Shown: positions 56,146-64,000 of the stretch, piece by piece
Position numbering within the stretch: the first letter of the stretch is position 1
Layout: each line of letters opens with the position of its first letter
Program-made: the position numbers and the translations under genes
NCBI RefSeq assembly: GCF_000182565.1
Contig: NW_015971539.1
Span: 1,545,219 to 1,609,218 of the forward strand
Direction of reading: 5' to 3'
DNA length: 64,000 nt
From: Spizellomyces punctatus DAOM BR117
Lineage: Eukaryota > Chytridiomycota > Chytridiomycetes > Spizellomycetales > Spizellomycetaceae
Notes under the pieces: model-generated
Seen by the model: only the letters and a program-made list of their open reading frames with translations
The model's database searches: none
What the model was told of the DNA's origin: nothing

Positions 56146-57944
56146 ATGGGAGGGGTCTTGACGTGCTTTGCAACGGAAGCTGCTTGCTGTTTTGGTAAAG
56201 CTGCCTGCAACTGCTTTTGCAAATTATGTGGGACGAGGAGGTGGGTGCAGTTGGTCGATAGCACCTTGGCAGAGTGTGGTGCAGTGACGTGCTTACTGGT
56301 TCATTCCCTGGTAGCTCCACAGCGACAAGAGTCGGATATGCGTTCATGTTTGTATTGACTGCTGTTCTGTCGTGGGTAAGTAGTACATGCGTAGGTACGG
56401 TCTAGGTCTGTATAGCAGCCAGCAACTGATCACGTATTTGCAGATCATGCAATCAGATTGGGCGTCACGCAAACTTAAAAGCATATCCCATGGATACTTG
56501 GAGCTGAAATGCCCACAGGGAGATTGTTATGGGTATCTGGCTGTGATTCGAATATGTTTTGCCACGACGCTCTTTGTAAGTTGTTGAGGATAAATAAGCC
56601 CTGTCACCTGCTTAAGCCATGTATTCTCAAATTCATTGCTTTTGTAGCACGCGATTATGTCTGCTATTATGTATAACGTTAAAAGCAGCCGCGATTTTCG
56701 CTCGTCCATACAGAATGGCTACTGGGCGTGGAAGCTACTAGCCTGGGCTGGTCTCGTCATTCTCAATTTCTTCATACCGAACGAGTTTTTCATGTTTGTC
56801 GGAAAATACCTCGACACGCCAGGAGCTTTCGTGTTTATCCTCATACAAATAGTCCTATTGATAGATTTTGCGTACACATTCAGTGAAACTTTACTGGGTA
56901 AGTATATTCTTCAGTGGAAAAGGTCACCCAAGTCTCACGTTCTCATCTTCATGCAGAAAAATGGGAGGAGAAGCAGGACAAAAGGTGGCTTGGCTTACTG
57001 CTCGCCATCACATTTGGCGCTTTTCTCTGCTCGATTGCCTTGACTGGTGTCATGTACGCGTGGTTCGGTAGCAGCGCCTGCAAGCTCAACCAGTTTTTCA
57101 TCAGCTTCAATCTTATTCTCTGCCTGATTGTCACCGCCCTGTCTGTTGCCCCACCTGTCCAAGAGGCGAACCCGAAGAGCGGGCTGGCGCAAGCAGCAAT
57201 GGTTACTGTGTACGCCACGTATCTAGTTGCTAGCGCCATTGTCTCTGAGCCTAACGACAATGGGGAGAACGTCTGCAACCCGACAAATAAGAGCGGCAAA
57301 ACCGAGACGACAACACTTGTACTGGGATCCCTCTTCACCTTCCTGGCCCTAGCATACAGTACCACACGTGCGGCAACAAAAGGTGATGTGCTGACCACAA
57401 ATGGGGACGATGAGGCTAGCCTCCCTTTGATCAGCGAGCAGCCTTCTGGGAGGTCATCTCATTTGCGATCAGCAGTGGAGAGTGGCGCGCTCCCATCCCG
57501 CGCGTTGCATGACGATGACGACGGAGATGATAGCGCATTTGGGGTTCCAGATGACGATGAGAAAGACGGAGTTCAATACAACTACTCCTTTTTCCATATC
57601 ATCTTTTTATTGGCGTCAATGTACCTGGCGATGCTGCTTACTGGGGTAAGTTGTGTGTTTACTTCGCTGGAAGCCTACTCTTGTCAGTAACAATTTTGTA
57701 TTGTCCGCCTCCTAGTGGGATATGGTTGACAAGACTGATGGCGTTGCGGTCGTTGGTAAGAGTATGGGTGCGGCGTGGGTCAAGGTCGTGTCAAGTTGGC
57801 TCGTCTTGCTACTTTATGTGTAAGTGCAAGCCACTGCTATTGTTGTCGAATATCTGTGCGCGTGCTTACAATGTATCCATTTGCAGGTGGACGCTGGTTG
57901 CGCCTGTGTGGCTTCCTGACCGCTTTGACCAATATGGGCTTTAA
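56146..57944 (+). CDS. SERINC family (TMS1/TDE1) multi-span membrane protein
   Basis: Lipid-associated membrane protein with about ten or eleven helices; SERINC proteins have scramblase-like activity and were linked to serine incorporation into lipids. The start MGGVLTCFATEAACCFGKAA (Cys-rich first helix) is typical. Further landmarks are GDCYGYLAVIRICFATTLFH, IQNGYWAWKLLAWAGLVILN, FFIPNEFFMFVGKYLDTPGA, SETLLEKWEEKQDKRW (via an intron join) and the acidic loop DDDDGDDSAFGVPDDDEKDG. After it come YNYSFFHIIFLLASMYLAML, LTGWDMVDKTDG and the last helix LLLYVWTLVAPVWLPDRFDQ. Introns are short. Confidence 0.93.
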
Positions 57945-58232
57945 TCCGTAACGTCGTTGTTTAGTAATTCAAGCCGCGACCATCCTTTTCAGCGTACATA
58001 ATTTTTTTTGCGTTTGTTTTTTGGTACCTCTATCACATTCAATAAACTGTGGCCCAGAACCTTCAAATCTGGCTTATTCAGCAGGTCCATGTATTATGCT
58101 TGTGAATTTGTGATAGTAGATACGTATTCCGTGTCCCCTCTCCACCTGGCACCCAAAGATACGTATGCTCATCAAGCGACGTAGCGAAATAATCTAGTAT
58201 CCTTTCTGTGCAAAGTAAACTATGACGAATGT

Positions 58233-58907
58233 CTATCGCTTCTTTCCCTCCTTCTTTTTAATGGTTTCATCGCCGATAAAGATTCCTTTCTGATTGTAAG
58301 GTTCCGGGGGTCTCCACTTTCGGATGCTTGCAGCGAACTGCGTAATTTTCTGCAAATCATTCCCTTGCAAAATGATTCGTGTTGGTGCAGGGATCTTGAC
58401 ATCCACGCCTTCGGGGATATCCAACAAAATGGGATGGGAGTAACCCAACTTCAAACTCAGCTTCCCTTCCTCGAACAACGCCCTGTACCCAACACCATTG
58501 AATCGAATGGGAACCGTGAACCCTTCGTGAACGCCCTCTACCATGTTTTCAAGCAAGGCTCGAGTGGTACCCCACATTGCTCGCTGCTTTCTGTCTTTGG
58601 GATCTGTGACCGAAACGGATAGAGTCCTTTTCGGTGCTGTTGGGTCATGTGCATCAATTTGGACAGCGACGAACGGTTGCAGTGGCATTGACAAGGAACC
58701 TCGAGGTCCTTTGACGGTAACTTGTGTGGTAGCGCGGGGGAAGGAAGGTGTCGGAAGGTAGGGTTCGGTGGTTATGGCAACCTCATGGGGATACTTGAGA
58801 ACTCGACGTCCAATCATGGATTGTGAAACACCAGTCGTTGTAAACGAACGGCAAGCGTAATGTGAGAAGGAGGTCCCCTCTGCTCTGACAAGGCGTTGGA
58901 CCCACAT
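58233..58907 (-). CDS. MRPL6: Mitochondrial ribosomal protein uL6m (MRPL6)
   Basis: Large-subunit protein of the mitochondrial ribosome, of bacterial L6 type. The start at 58907 gives MWVQRLVRAEGTSFSHYACR, a presequence rich in Arg/Ser, followed by the two L6 domains: TTQVTVKGPRGSLSMPLQPF, LLENMVEGVHEGFTVPIRFN, YRALFEEGKLSLKLGYSHPI and IILQGNDLQKITQFAASIRK, ending PEPYNQKGIFIGDE and a Lys-rich tail. 224 codons in one exon. A non-coding upstream exon is possible because CTCAAG|CAAAC just upstream resembles an acceptor. Confidence 0.92.
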   Translation of the reverse strand: MWVQRLVRAEGTSFSHYACRSFTTTGVSQSMIGRRVLKYPHEVAITTEPYLPTPSFPRATTQVTVKGPRGSLSMPLQPFVAVQIDAHDPTAPKRTLSVSVTDPKDRKQRAMWGTTRALLENMVEGVHEGFTVPIRFNGVGYRALFEEGKLSLKLGYSHPILLDIPEGVDVKIPAPTRIILQGNDLQKITQFAASIRKWRPPEPYNQKGIFIGDETIKKKEGKKR

Positions 58908-59002
58908 GTTGGGTTTGCTTGAGCGATCGGCAGAGGGCAACAGATGGATCTCAGCGAAACAAGAAACCTGCAAAAGGCCCAAAGGACTTGCTCACGTCCC
59001 AG

Positions 59003-59023
59003 CATAGCAACAGGGTTGCTATG
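59003..59023. promoter_or_regulatory. Inverted pair of X-box half-like sites
   Basis: CATAGCAAC-AGG-GTTGCTATG is a perfect 9-bp inverted repeat with a 3-nt spacer. Each arm resembles an RFX half-site (GTTGCYATG). It lies 96 bp upstream of MRPL6 and 80 bp upstream of RRP4, in their head-to-head promoter. Confidence 0.5.
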
Positions 59024-59102
59024 GCCATTTGAGGGTTACGATCGGCCTCTTCGTGATCTACACTTGGTTTTCGCAGCTCTTTATTCCAGAATACACATCA
59101 AC

Positions 59103-60461
59103 ATGGACGCATCGGTCGTATCTGCCGCACAAATGCCCGACTACGGCGATGATATGGCCGTTGATAACGAATCCGACGATGGGAACACGCATATTGTGAC
59201 GCCGGGAGAAGTTGTCACTCGGGACACGGCATTCATGCGGTTGGTTCCAATCACTATTCTCCAAAGTTTCTATTTTATGGCGCTAACCCTCACAATGTTG
59301 GTGAACAAGAGGACACGGCACATATACGGAGGATGACGCTTTGGTGGCTTCTATGGCAGGTGTGGTCGACAGAGTCAATAAGCTGATATCCGTTCGACCA
59401 CTGCGAACGAGGTACGGCGAAACATCTTACGATGATATGTATAAGCCTTGGTCCTGAAATCTCATCTCACTCTTCATTGATTTCTCAGATATAATGGAGA
59501 AATTGGTGATGTGGTAGTAGGAAGAATAACGGAGGTACAATCCCTGTATTTCCCTATGGGAGACAGCAGGAATTGTAAAGCTTTGTCCCGTAGGTAGGAC
59601 CGAGACGGTGGAAAGTAGATATCAACGCGCGACAAGATGCAGTTTTGTTATTGTCGTCGGTCAACTTACCGGGAGGTGTACAGGTATTTACCAGATCAAA
59701 AAGGCACATTCACATTACCAGCTCACGAGATGTTAAATCTCATAGCGACGGAAAACAGAATCAGATGAATTACAAATGCGATCTTTCTTTGGCGAAGGCG
59801 ATATGTTGAGTGTAAGTAGTTCCGCTGGGAATATAAAAGTAGAATCGCTTTGTCGCTAATGTAATCAACAGGCGGAAGTTCAGGCCTTTTTTCAAGACGG
59901 TGCGGCGTCACTTCACACGCGAAGTATCAAATATGGAAAGGTAGGCAGTGTGGGTCGCTAGGCATTGTAATAATACACTAAACAAATCATACTAGCTCCG
60001 TAACGGCTCACTGGTCATTGTTCCGTCCGCGCTGGTGAAACGGACGAAATCACATTTCGCTACTCTCCCATGTGGCGTGGACGTAATATTGGGCTTGAAT
60101 GGATACATATGGGTGGCAAAACACGTTGCGATTTCTCCAGAGATTGTGAATCAGCCAGATGCACTATATCATAATGAAAATGAGGTATGTTTTACCATTG
60201 AATGCAGACGCTCCTTTATGAGGTAACCGATCACTGTTTTTCGTGTAGCCAATATCGGATGCAGAACGTCAAACGATAGCCCGAGTCTGCAGTAGCATTG
60301 TTGCCTTGAGTCGACACAACAATTTCATCAATGATACCATGATTGTATATACATTTGAGGCAAGCATGGGACATCCAGTGAAGGACATGCTAAAGCCGGA
60401 CATATGTCAGCAAATAGTGCTGGCAGCGAGGGCACAATTCCGCGAAGCATCGCTTCAATAA
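59103..60461 (+). CDS. RRP4: Exosome complex subunit RRP4 (EXOSC2)
   Basis: S1/KH cap protein of the RNA exosome. The start [20 protein letters not shown] precedes [20 protein letters not shown], formed by removing an intron at about 59237-59311. The S1 domain follows: [51 protein letters not shown], then [20 protein letters not shown] and [20 protein letters not shown]. The KH domain includes [20 protein letters not shown]. The C terminus ends [12 protein letters not shown] with stop 60459-60461. Several small introns are present. Confidence 0.93.
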
Positions 60462-61180
60462 AGTCGCCTTCCTCAGTCAGTTTGAGTCCTTTTTATCAAT
60501 GTGAAGTGCGGGTTAAGATCAATCAGTCATAAGTAGGGGTGAGGGAAAAGTGTGTCGAGGGACTATTGATTGCACTACAGGTCGATCGCTCTCATTGTGC
60601 TTTCACTACCCAGGATCGTGCATGAATGGTCAGTATGTTTATATTTGCGTAACCATTGCCCGACGCGATCAAAAGCGTGTGCGTCTTAGGGATGAACTAA
60701 AAGCTTGCGGCTATTCATGAAGGTACAGCTGCCATTGCAGCCATTCACCTACATTAGAATCAATATCATTCGTAGATATCAGGTCAATTAAAGAGATTCA
60801 AGGAGGTGGGAACTCAACGTCCGATACTGCTCCTAAAAGTAAAGTCACATTCGCCAACTTTCCCGGATTTACTGATCAGTGCCAAAATACACATGGAACA
60901 CATGGATGTGGATGTTGATGATATGCGCCGTTGTTACATGAATTCAACTCCATGCTGGAGGGGTTCGCCAAAGCTTAACAAGTTGCTCATGTACAGAGCG
61001 ACGAATGTAAAAAGCGGATAGGGAAAGATCGTTGGCGCTCACTGATAGTCAGGTCACTCACTGCCGACTTTCATTCCAGTCCCGCAAAATTTGGTACTCT
61101 ACAGGAATAGATTTACATCACACTTACCATACCGCTCGCGCTGCTCACTATCCTTGACGGAAAGAAAGTGAGAAGGATCT
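60462..61180. other. Intergenic, no confident gene
   Basis: About 720 bp. A minus-strand chain of short frames (60934-61248) was considered and rejected because it overlaps the better-supported plus-strand gene that follows. Confidence 0.4.
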
Positions 61181-61743
61181 ATGTTCACCAGCAATGGAAA
61201 TGTTCCAAACAGTGTTCCAACCACGCCGTCGCTTACAAGACACGCCATGCTGAAGCAACCCCGACACCTTTGCTCAGCGATCGAAGCGCTGTGATCGCGG
61301 GAAACGTAAGCGCTGACGTAAACCACAGTCAGCATACATCACGTGCGCTCATTTCCCGTTGAGGAATTGCGGGAAGTTCTGCTTTTCATCCCAGCGGGAT
61401 TTGAAGGTTTTGGACGGGAAATCGCAAATGAACGAGATATTGTAGACCAGCAACGCAACGCTACTGGTTCTTCATTGCAATTACCAGCACACAAACGCAT
61501 TTCACACCTTCCCGGCCTCTAGCTGGTTGACATCCCGGAAGTGGTCGAACCAAGGTATGCCCAGATAATCGCCAGTTAAAAGTGAGATTACAATATTCAC
61601 AAACGGTACAGCATATTGCAGCAGATCTCCGTGCAGATCGCCGTCGAAACGTCAACTCGGACGGGGAACTCTTACGGGAAGAGCGTCGAGACTCAAGTGG
61701 CGCAGCATTTCATCTGACCCGATCAACTGTTGAAGGGTTTTAA
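61181..61743 (+). CDS. Small helical protein, unrecognised (three exons)
   Basis: Exons 61181-61290, 61333-61466 and 61565-61743 total 423 nt, exactly 141 codons with the stop. The protein starts MFTSNGNVPNSVPTTPSLTR, continues LCSAIEALIHHVRSFPVEEL, then EVLLFIPAGFEGFGREIANE, then DNRQLKVRLQYSQTVQHIAA and ends HLTRSTVEGF. It is mainly helical and charged, possibly coiled coil in the middle, with a polar N terminus. The first intron is only 42 nt. I do not recognise the family; a small subunit of a larger complex is plausible. PRO3 begins 42 bp downstream on the same strand. Confidence 0.5.
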
Positions 61744-61785
61744 ACGCTTTGTCCTTTTGTCCATTAGTTTGATTTCTTTGCAAAC

Positions 61786-62861
61786 ATGTCCGCAAAACTC
61801 GACACGACAAAGCGCATCACCTTCATTGGTAGATAATGAATGTATGACCATCTTGGGAGAGCATGCTCCAACATTTCTTTTATAGGTGGTGGTAACATGG
61901 CAAACGCCATTATCGGCGGCTTGCTAGCCAACGGATATCCCCCAACAAACATCATTGTATCCGAGCCTTTCGAAGCTTCACGCGAAAAACTCCAATCCAC
62001 TTTTGGAGTATTAACGACCACTGACAATGCCGCTGCAGTGGCATTCTCTCAAGACCCAAAAAATGTTACAACACCGGCAGATTTGGTCATGCTGGCCGTG
62101 AAACCCCAGATAATGAGGGATGTCGCCCAAGGAATTGCCCACGCGGTGCAAAAGCACAAGCCTGTTGTGGTCACCATTGCGGCAGGAATAACGCTGAAGG
62201 ATTTAGCAAAGTGGTTGAGCTCGGACGCGCAGGGTAACGACATATCAGGCGCTCGATCACCCGCTTTGGTGCGAGTCATGCCCAATACGCCAGCACTGGT
62301 GTTGGAGGGCGCTACTGGTCTGTTTGCAAGCAGCGAGGTGACAGAGGAGCAAAAGACATTGGCATTCAATGTCTTGGGGGCAGTTTCTAAAAGTGCTTTC
62401 TGGGTGGAGCGAGAGGAGCTATTGGACGTTGTCACTGGATTGTCAGGTAAGCAGCCTAATATGGAAGCGTTCTCCATTAATGACCGTAACCCTATCGCAC
62501 TTTAGGATCTGGACCGGCATATTTCTTTCTAATGGTTGAATGTCTTGCAGCTGCGGCAACGGAGCTGGGTTTGCCATCTGAGGTTGCACAAGGTCTAGCA
62601 AGACAGACGTGTCTTGGTGCAGGCAGAATGCTAGTGGACACTGCTGAAGACCCGGCAGAACTACGGAGAAAGGTGACTTCTCCCAACGGTACAACGCATG
62701 CCGCCATTCAATCGCTAGAGGCAAGTGGAATGCGGCAAGCTTTCAAAGATGCCGTTGTCGCTGCCACTAAGCGGGGGGAGGAATTGGGAAAGATGTTCAG
62801 TCAGGTAGGACCTCCATCGCCTTTTCCGGTCATCGTCGATGCTAACAAAACCTTGTAGTAG
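61786..62861 (+). CDS. PRO3: Pyrroline-5-carboxylate reductase (PRO3/ProC)
   Basis: Last step of proline synthesis: NAD(P)H reduction of pyrroline-5-carboxylate. The first exon MSAKLDTTKRITFI (start 61786) splices across an intron into the Rossmann motif FIGGGNMANAIIGGLLANGY. Further landmarks are LVMLAVKPQIMRDVAQGIAH, VVVTIAAGITLKDLAKWL, RVMPNTPALVLEGATGLF and, after a second intron (about 62447-62504), LSGSGPAYFFLMVECLAAAA and VTSPNGTTHAAIQSLEASGM. The family normally ends near ELGKxF: here GEELGKMFSQ is followed by GTAGGA...TTGTAG and then TAG, so the stop codon probably sits directly after the last acceptor (62859-62861). If that intron is retained, the frame ends 3 bp earlier. Confidence 0.93.
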
Positions 62862-63109
62862 CCAACGGTTAGCGGACCAAAATTGTAATCTGTTTGATGC
62901 GTTCATAGATCCGTAACTGCTCCAAAATATATACTCTGTGCGTTTGAGTATAAACCACACAAGGAAGCCGTGTGGAAGCTGTGGGATATGATATTCACAA
63001 AATATCGCCCTTTTCTCCTACACGTTGCCGTATTTACACCATTGACCCAGCTACCATATTACGGTCTTGCACCATGACCAATCTGACTAGTACATTAAAA
63101 ATCGCTCGT

Positions 63110-63247
63110 TCACAATTGCCGCCGACTTGTTACAGAATGGTTCGACTTTCGGCTGTTCACATCAACGTAATGGTACACGACAATCAATCCAAACACCAGA
63201 GCGCCGAGAAAGTTCACTCCTGCCGCTAGTTGATCGTCTGTTATCAT
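63110..63247 (-). CDS. OST4: Oligosaccharyltransferase mini-subunit OST4
   Basis: Tiny single-span membrane protein of the ER oligosaccharyltransferase, stabilising the STT3 catalytic subunit. Its 45 codons read MITDDQLAAGVNFLGALVFG, then LIVVYHYVDVNSRKS. The MITDxQLA start and the VVYHYVxVN end of the helix are diagnostic of OST4 (yeast 36, human 37 residues). The C-terminal extension of about ten residues is unusual, so a final intron could shorten it. The region upstream may carry a spliced leader. Confidence 0.85.
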   Translation of the reverse strand: MITDDQLAAGVNFLGALVFGLIVVYHYVDVNSRKSNHSVTSRRQL

Positions 63248-63744
63248 GGCCAATACAATACGTAGCCTAAAAAGGGACTGCTCAATACGGCGAAAGACAA
63301 GATGACTTGGTTCTGGTCACTGCACGCGGGCCAGATGCCTCCGTTGCTCACCTTCCACACAACAACTAGAGTATTAGGCAAAAGTAACGTATCAGACAAT
63401 GTATCTTGCAGCGTCCGGCTGGCTACAAAGGGCAGAGTCGTGACGATCAAAAAGAGGATGGAAATGCGCGAGCGGTGAGTTTGCCCGCGTCCGCCAACTT
63501 GGGAGCCAAGCATCACGTGATTTCGAGGCTTGGATGGAGGTCCCTCGTCAGCCTCCCCGTCCCAGCATCGGATGGTGAATACACAGATCTATCACCGATT
63601 GTGCCCCATGATATTACATTTGCGGGTGACATTGAGGCGACCGCAGTGTGACAGAATTTACGGTCCTACTTACCACTTTCTTACCTTCATCTTCCTCGGC
63701 GCACTGCAAAGAGAGCTTCGGTATTGACTTTTGGATACAGGGAG
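63248..63744. other. Intergenic upstream of OST4 and the right-edge gene
   Basis: About 500 bp. A minus-strand frame at 63244-63516 (ISILFLIVTTLPFVASRTLQ) could be a transcribed leader of OST4 or chance. No complete second gene could be built. Confidence 0.35.
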
Positions 63745-64000
63745 ATGGGGGACGAGGAGGAGGCTCCACGAAAGGGCGTGGGGAGCCTGGCAAAGTTTTT
63801 TGAATCCCAAATGCCCACTACTGACACATTATCGGCGGACCGAGGTCATAACAGTCATCACATACTACCAGGCTCCAATGTGGGCAGCAGACGCGTATCG
63901 ACTGTGGGGCGATTCACAACCTCTTCAGTACCAAAAAGGACATCAATCTACGAGCGCTCTGGAGTTTCGCCACCGATTGAGCGATCAATAGGGGGTTGGC
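63745..64000 (+). CDS. Start of an unrecognised gene, cut by right edge
   Basis: An ATG at 63745 opens a frame without stop to the window end: MGDEEEAPRKGVGSLAKFFE, then a Ser/Thr/Arg-rich region (SRRVSTVGRFTTSSVPKRTS) and YERSGVSPPIERS. The composition suggests a disordered N terminus with possible phosphorylation sites, such as in a cytoskeletal or signalling scaffold. An upstream exon ending before the acceptor-like GGATACAG is possible. Confidence 0.5.
   Translation, partial: MGDEEEAPRKGVGSLAKFFESQMPTTDTLSADRGHNSHHILPGSNVGSRRVSTVGRFTTSSVPKRTSIYERSGVSPPIERSIGGW

Noticed and set aside
56949-57398. Long minus-strand open frame (149 codons)
   Set aside because: Antisense shadow of the SERINC membrane helices.
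60934-61248. Minus-strand three-exon chain starting MACLVSDGVVGTLFGTFPLL
   Set aside because: Its first exon overlaps, on the opposite strand, the better-formed plus-strand gene at 61181-61743; the chain is short and matches no family.
62049-62477. Minus-strand open frame of 142 codons
   Set aside because: Antisense shadow of PRO3, which has clear family motifs.
1-64000. Transposons, CRISPR arrays, rRNA genes, operon-type features
   Set aside because: None seen; gene structure with short introns is that of a compact fungal nuclear genome.

Overview
The window looks like nuclear DNA of a zoosporic, chytrid-type fungus. Fungal or opisthokont housekeeping genes (HIS3, PRO3, MDM10, ATP10, CLF1, COG8, SPT2, GON7-like) lie beside genes that only flagellated or crawling cells normally keep: IFT54 (intraflagellar transport), TMEM67/meckelin (ciliary transition zone), a ZSWIM2-type ligase and SCAR/WAVE (branched actin for pseudopods). 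Genes are dense and mostly broken by short GT-AG introns of about 40-110 nt; COG8 is uninterrupted. The organism assignment is an inference from gene content.

Layout. 1-2413: an ABCG half-transporter cut by the left edge. 3131-4620: an unrecognised low-complexity protein. 4663-12092: PEX12, the SWI/SNF subunit SMARCD/BAF60, NOP53 and SPT2. 12770-15835: a pyruvate/branched-chain dehydrogenase kinase and a folate/FAD-type mitochondrial carrier. 16042-21945: a GON7-like KEOPS subunit, COG8 and the splicing factor CLF1. 22604-26073: a DCAF4-like WD40 protein and HIS3. 27071-36650: ZSWIM2, IFT54 and meckelin, a contiguous ciliary block. 36705-47198: a DHHC acyltransferase, RanBP3, ATP10, MDM10, the NAD(P)HX epimerase NAXE and STK19. 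47199-49250: a gene-poor stretch. 49251-55410: a large protein with four cyclic-nucleotide-binding domains, an F-box and leucine-rich repeats, transcribed divergently from SCAR/WAVE. 56146-64000: SERINC, uL6m, RRP4, a small unassigned gene, PRO3, the tiny OST4 and the start of a gene cut by the right edge.

Most neighbours are arranged head-to-head or tail-to-tail. Several head-to-head gaps carry RFX-type X-box palindromes within about 60-250 bp of start codons. The most unusual object is the CNB(x4)-F-box-LRR gene, which has the architecture expected of a cyclic-nucleotide-controlled ubiquitin-ligase adaptor. I know of no characterised protein with this architecture.

Three genes are short or split enough to be easily missed: OST4 (45 codons), the 140-codon gene at 61181-61743, and the N-terminal exons of RanBP3. 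Their splice joins were worked out by eye from reading frame and GT-AG signals, without transcript data.
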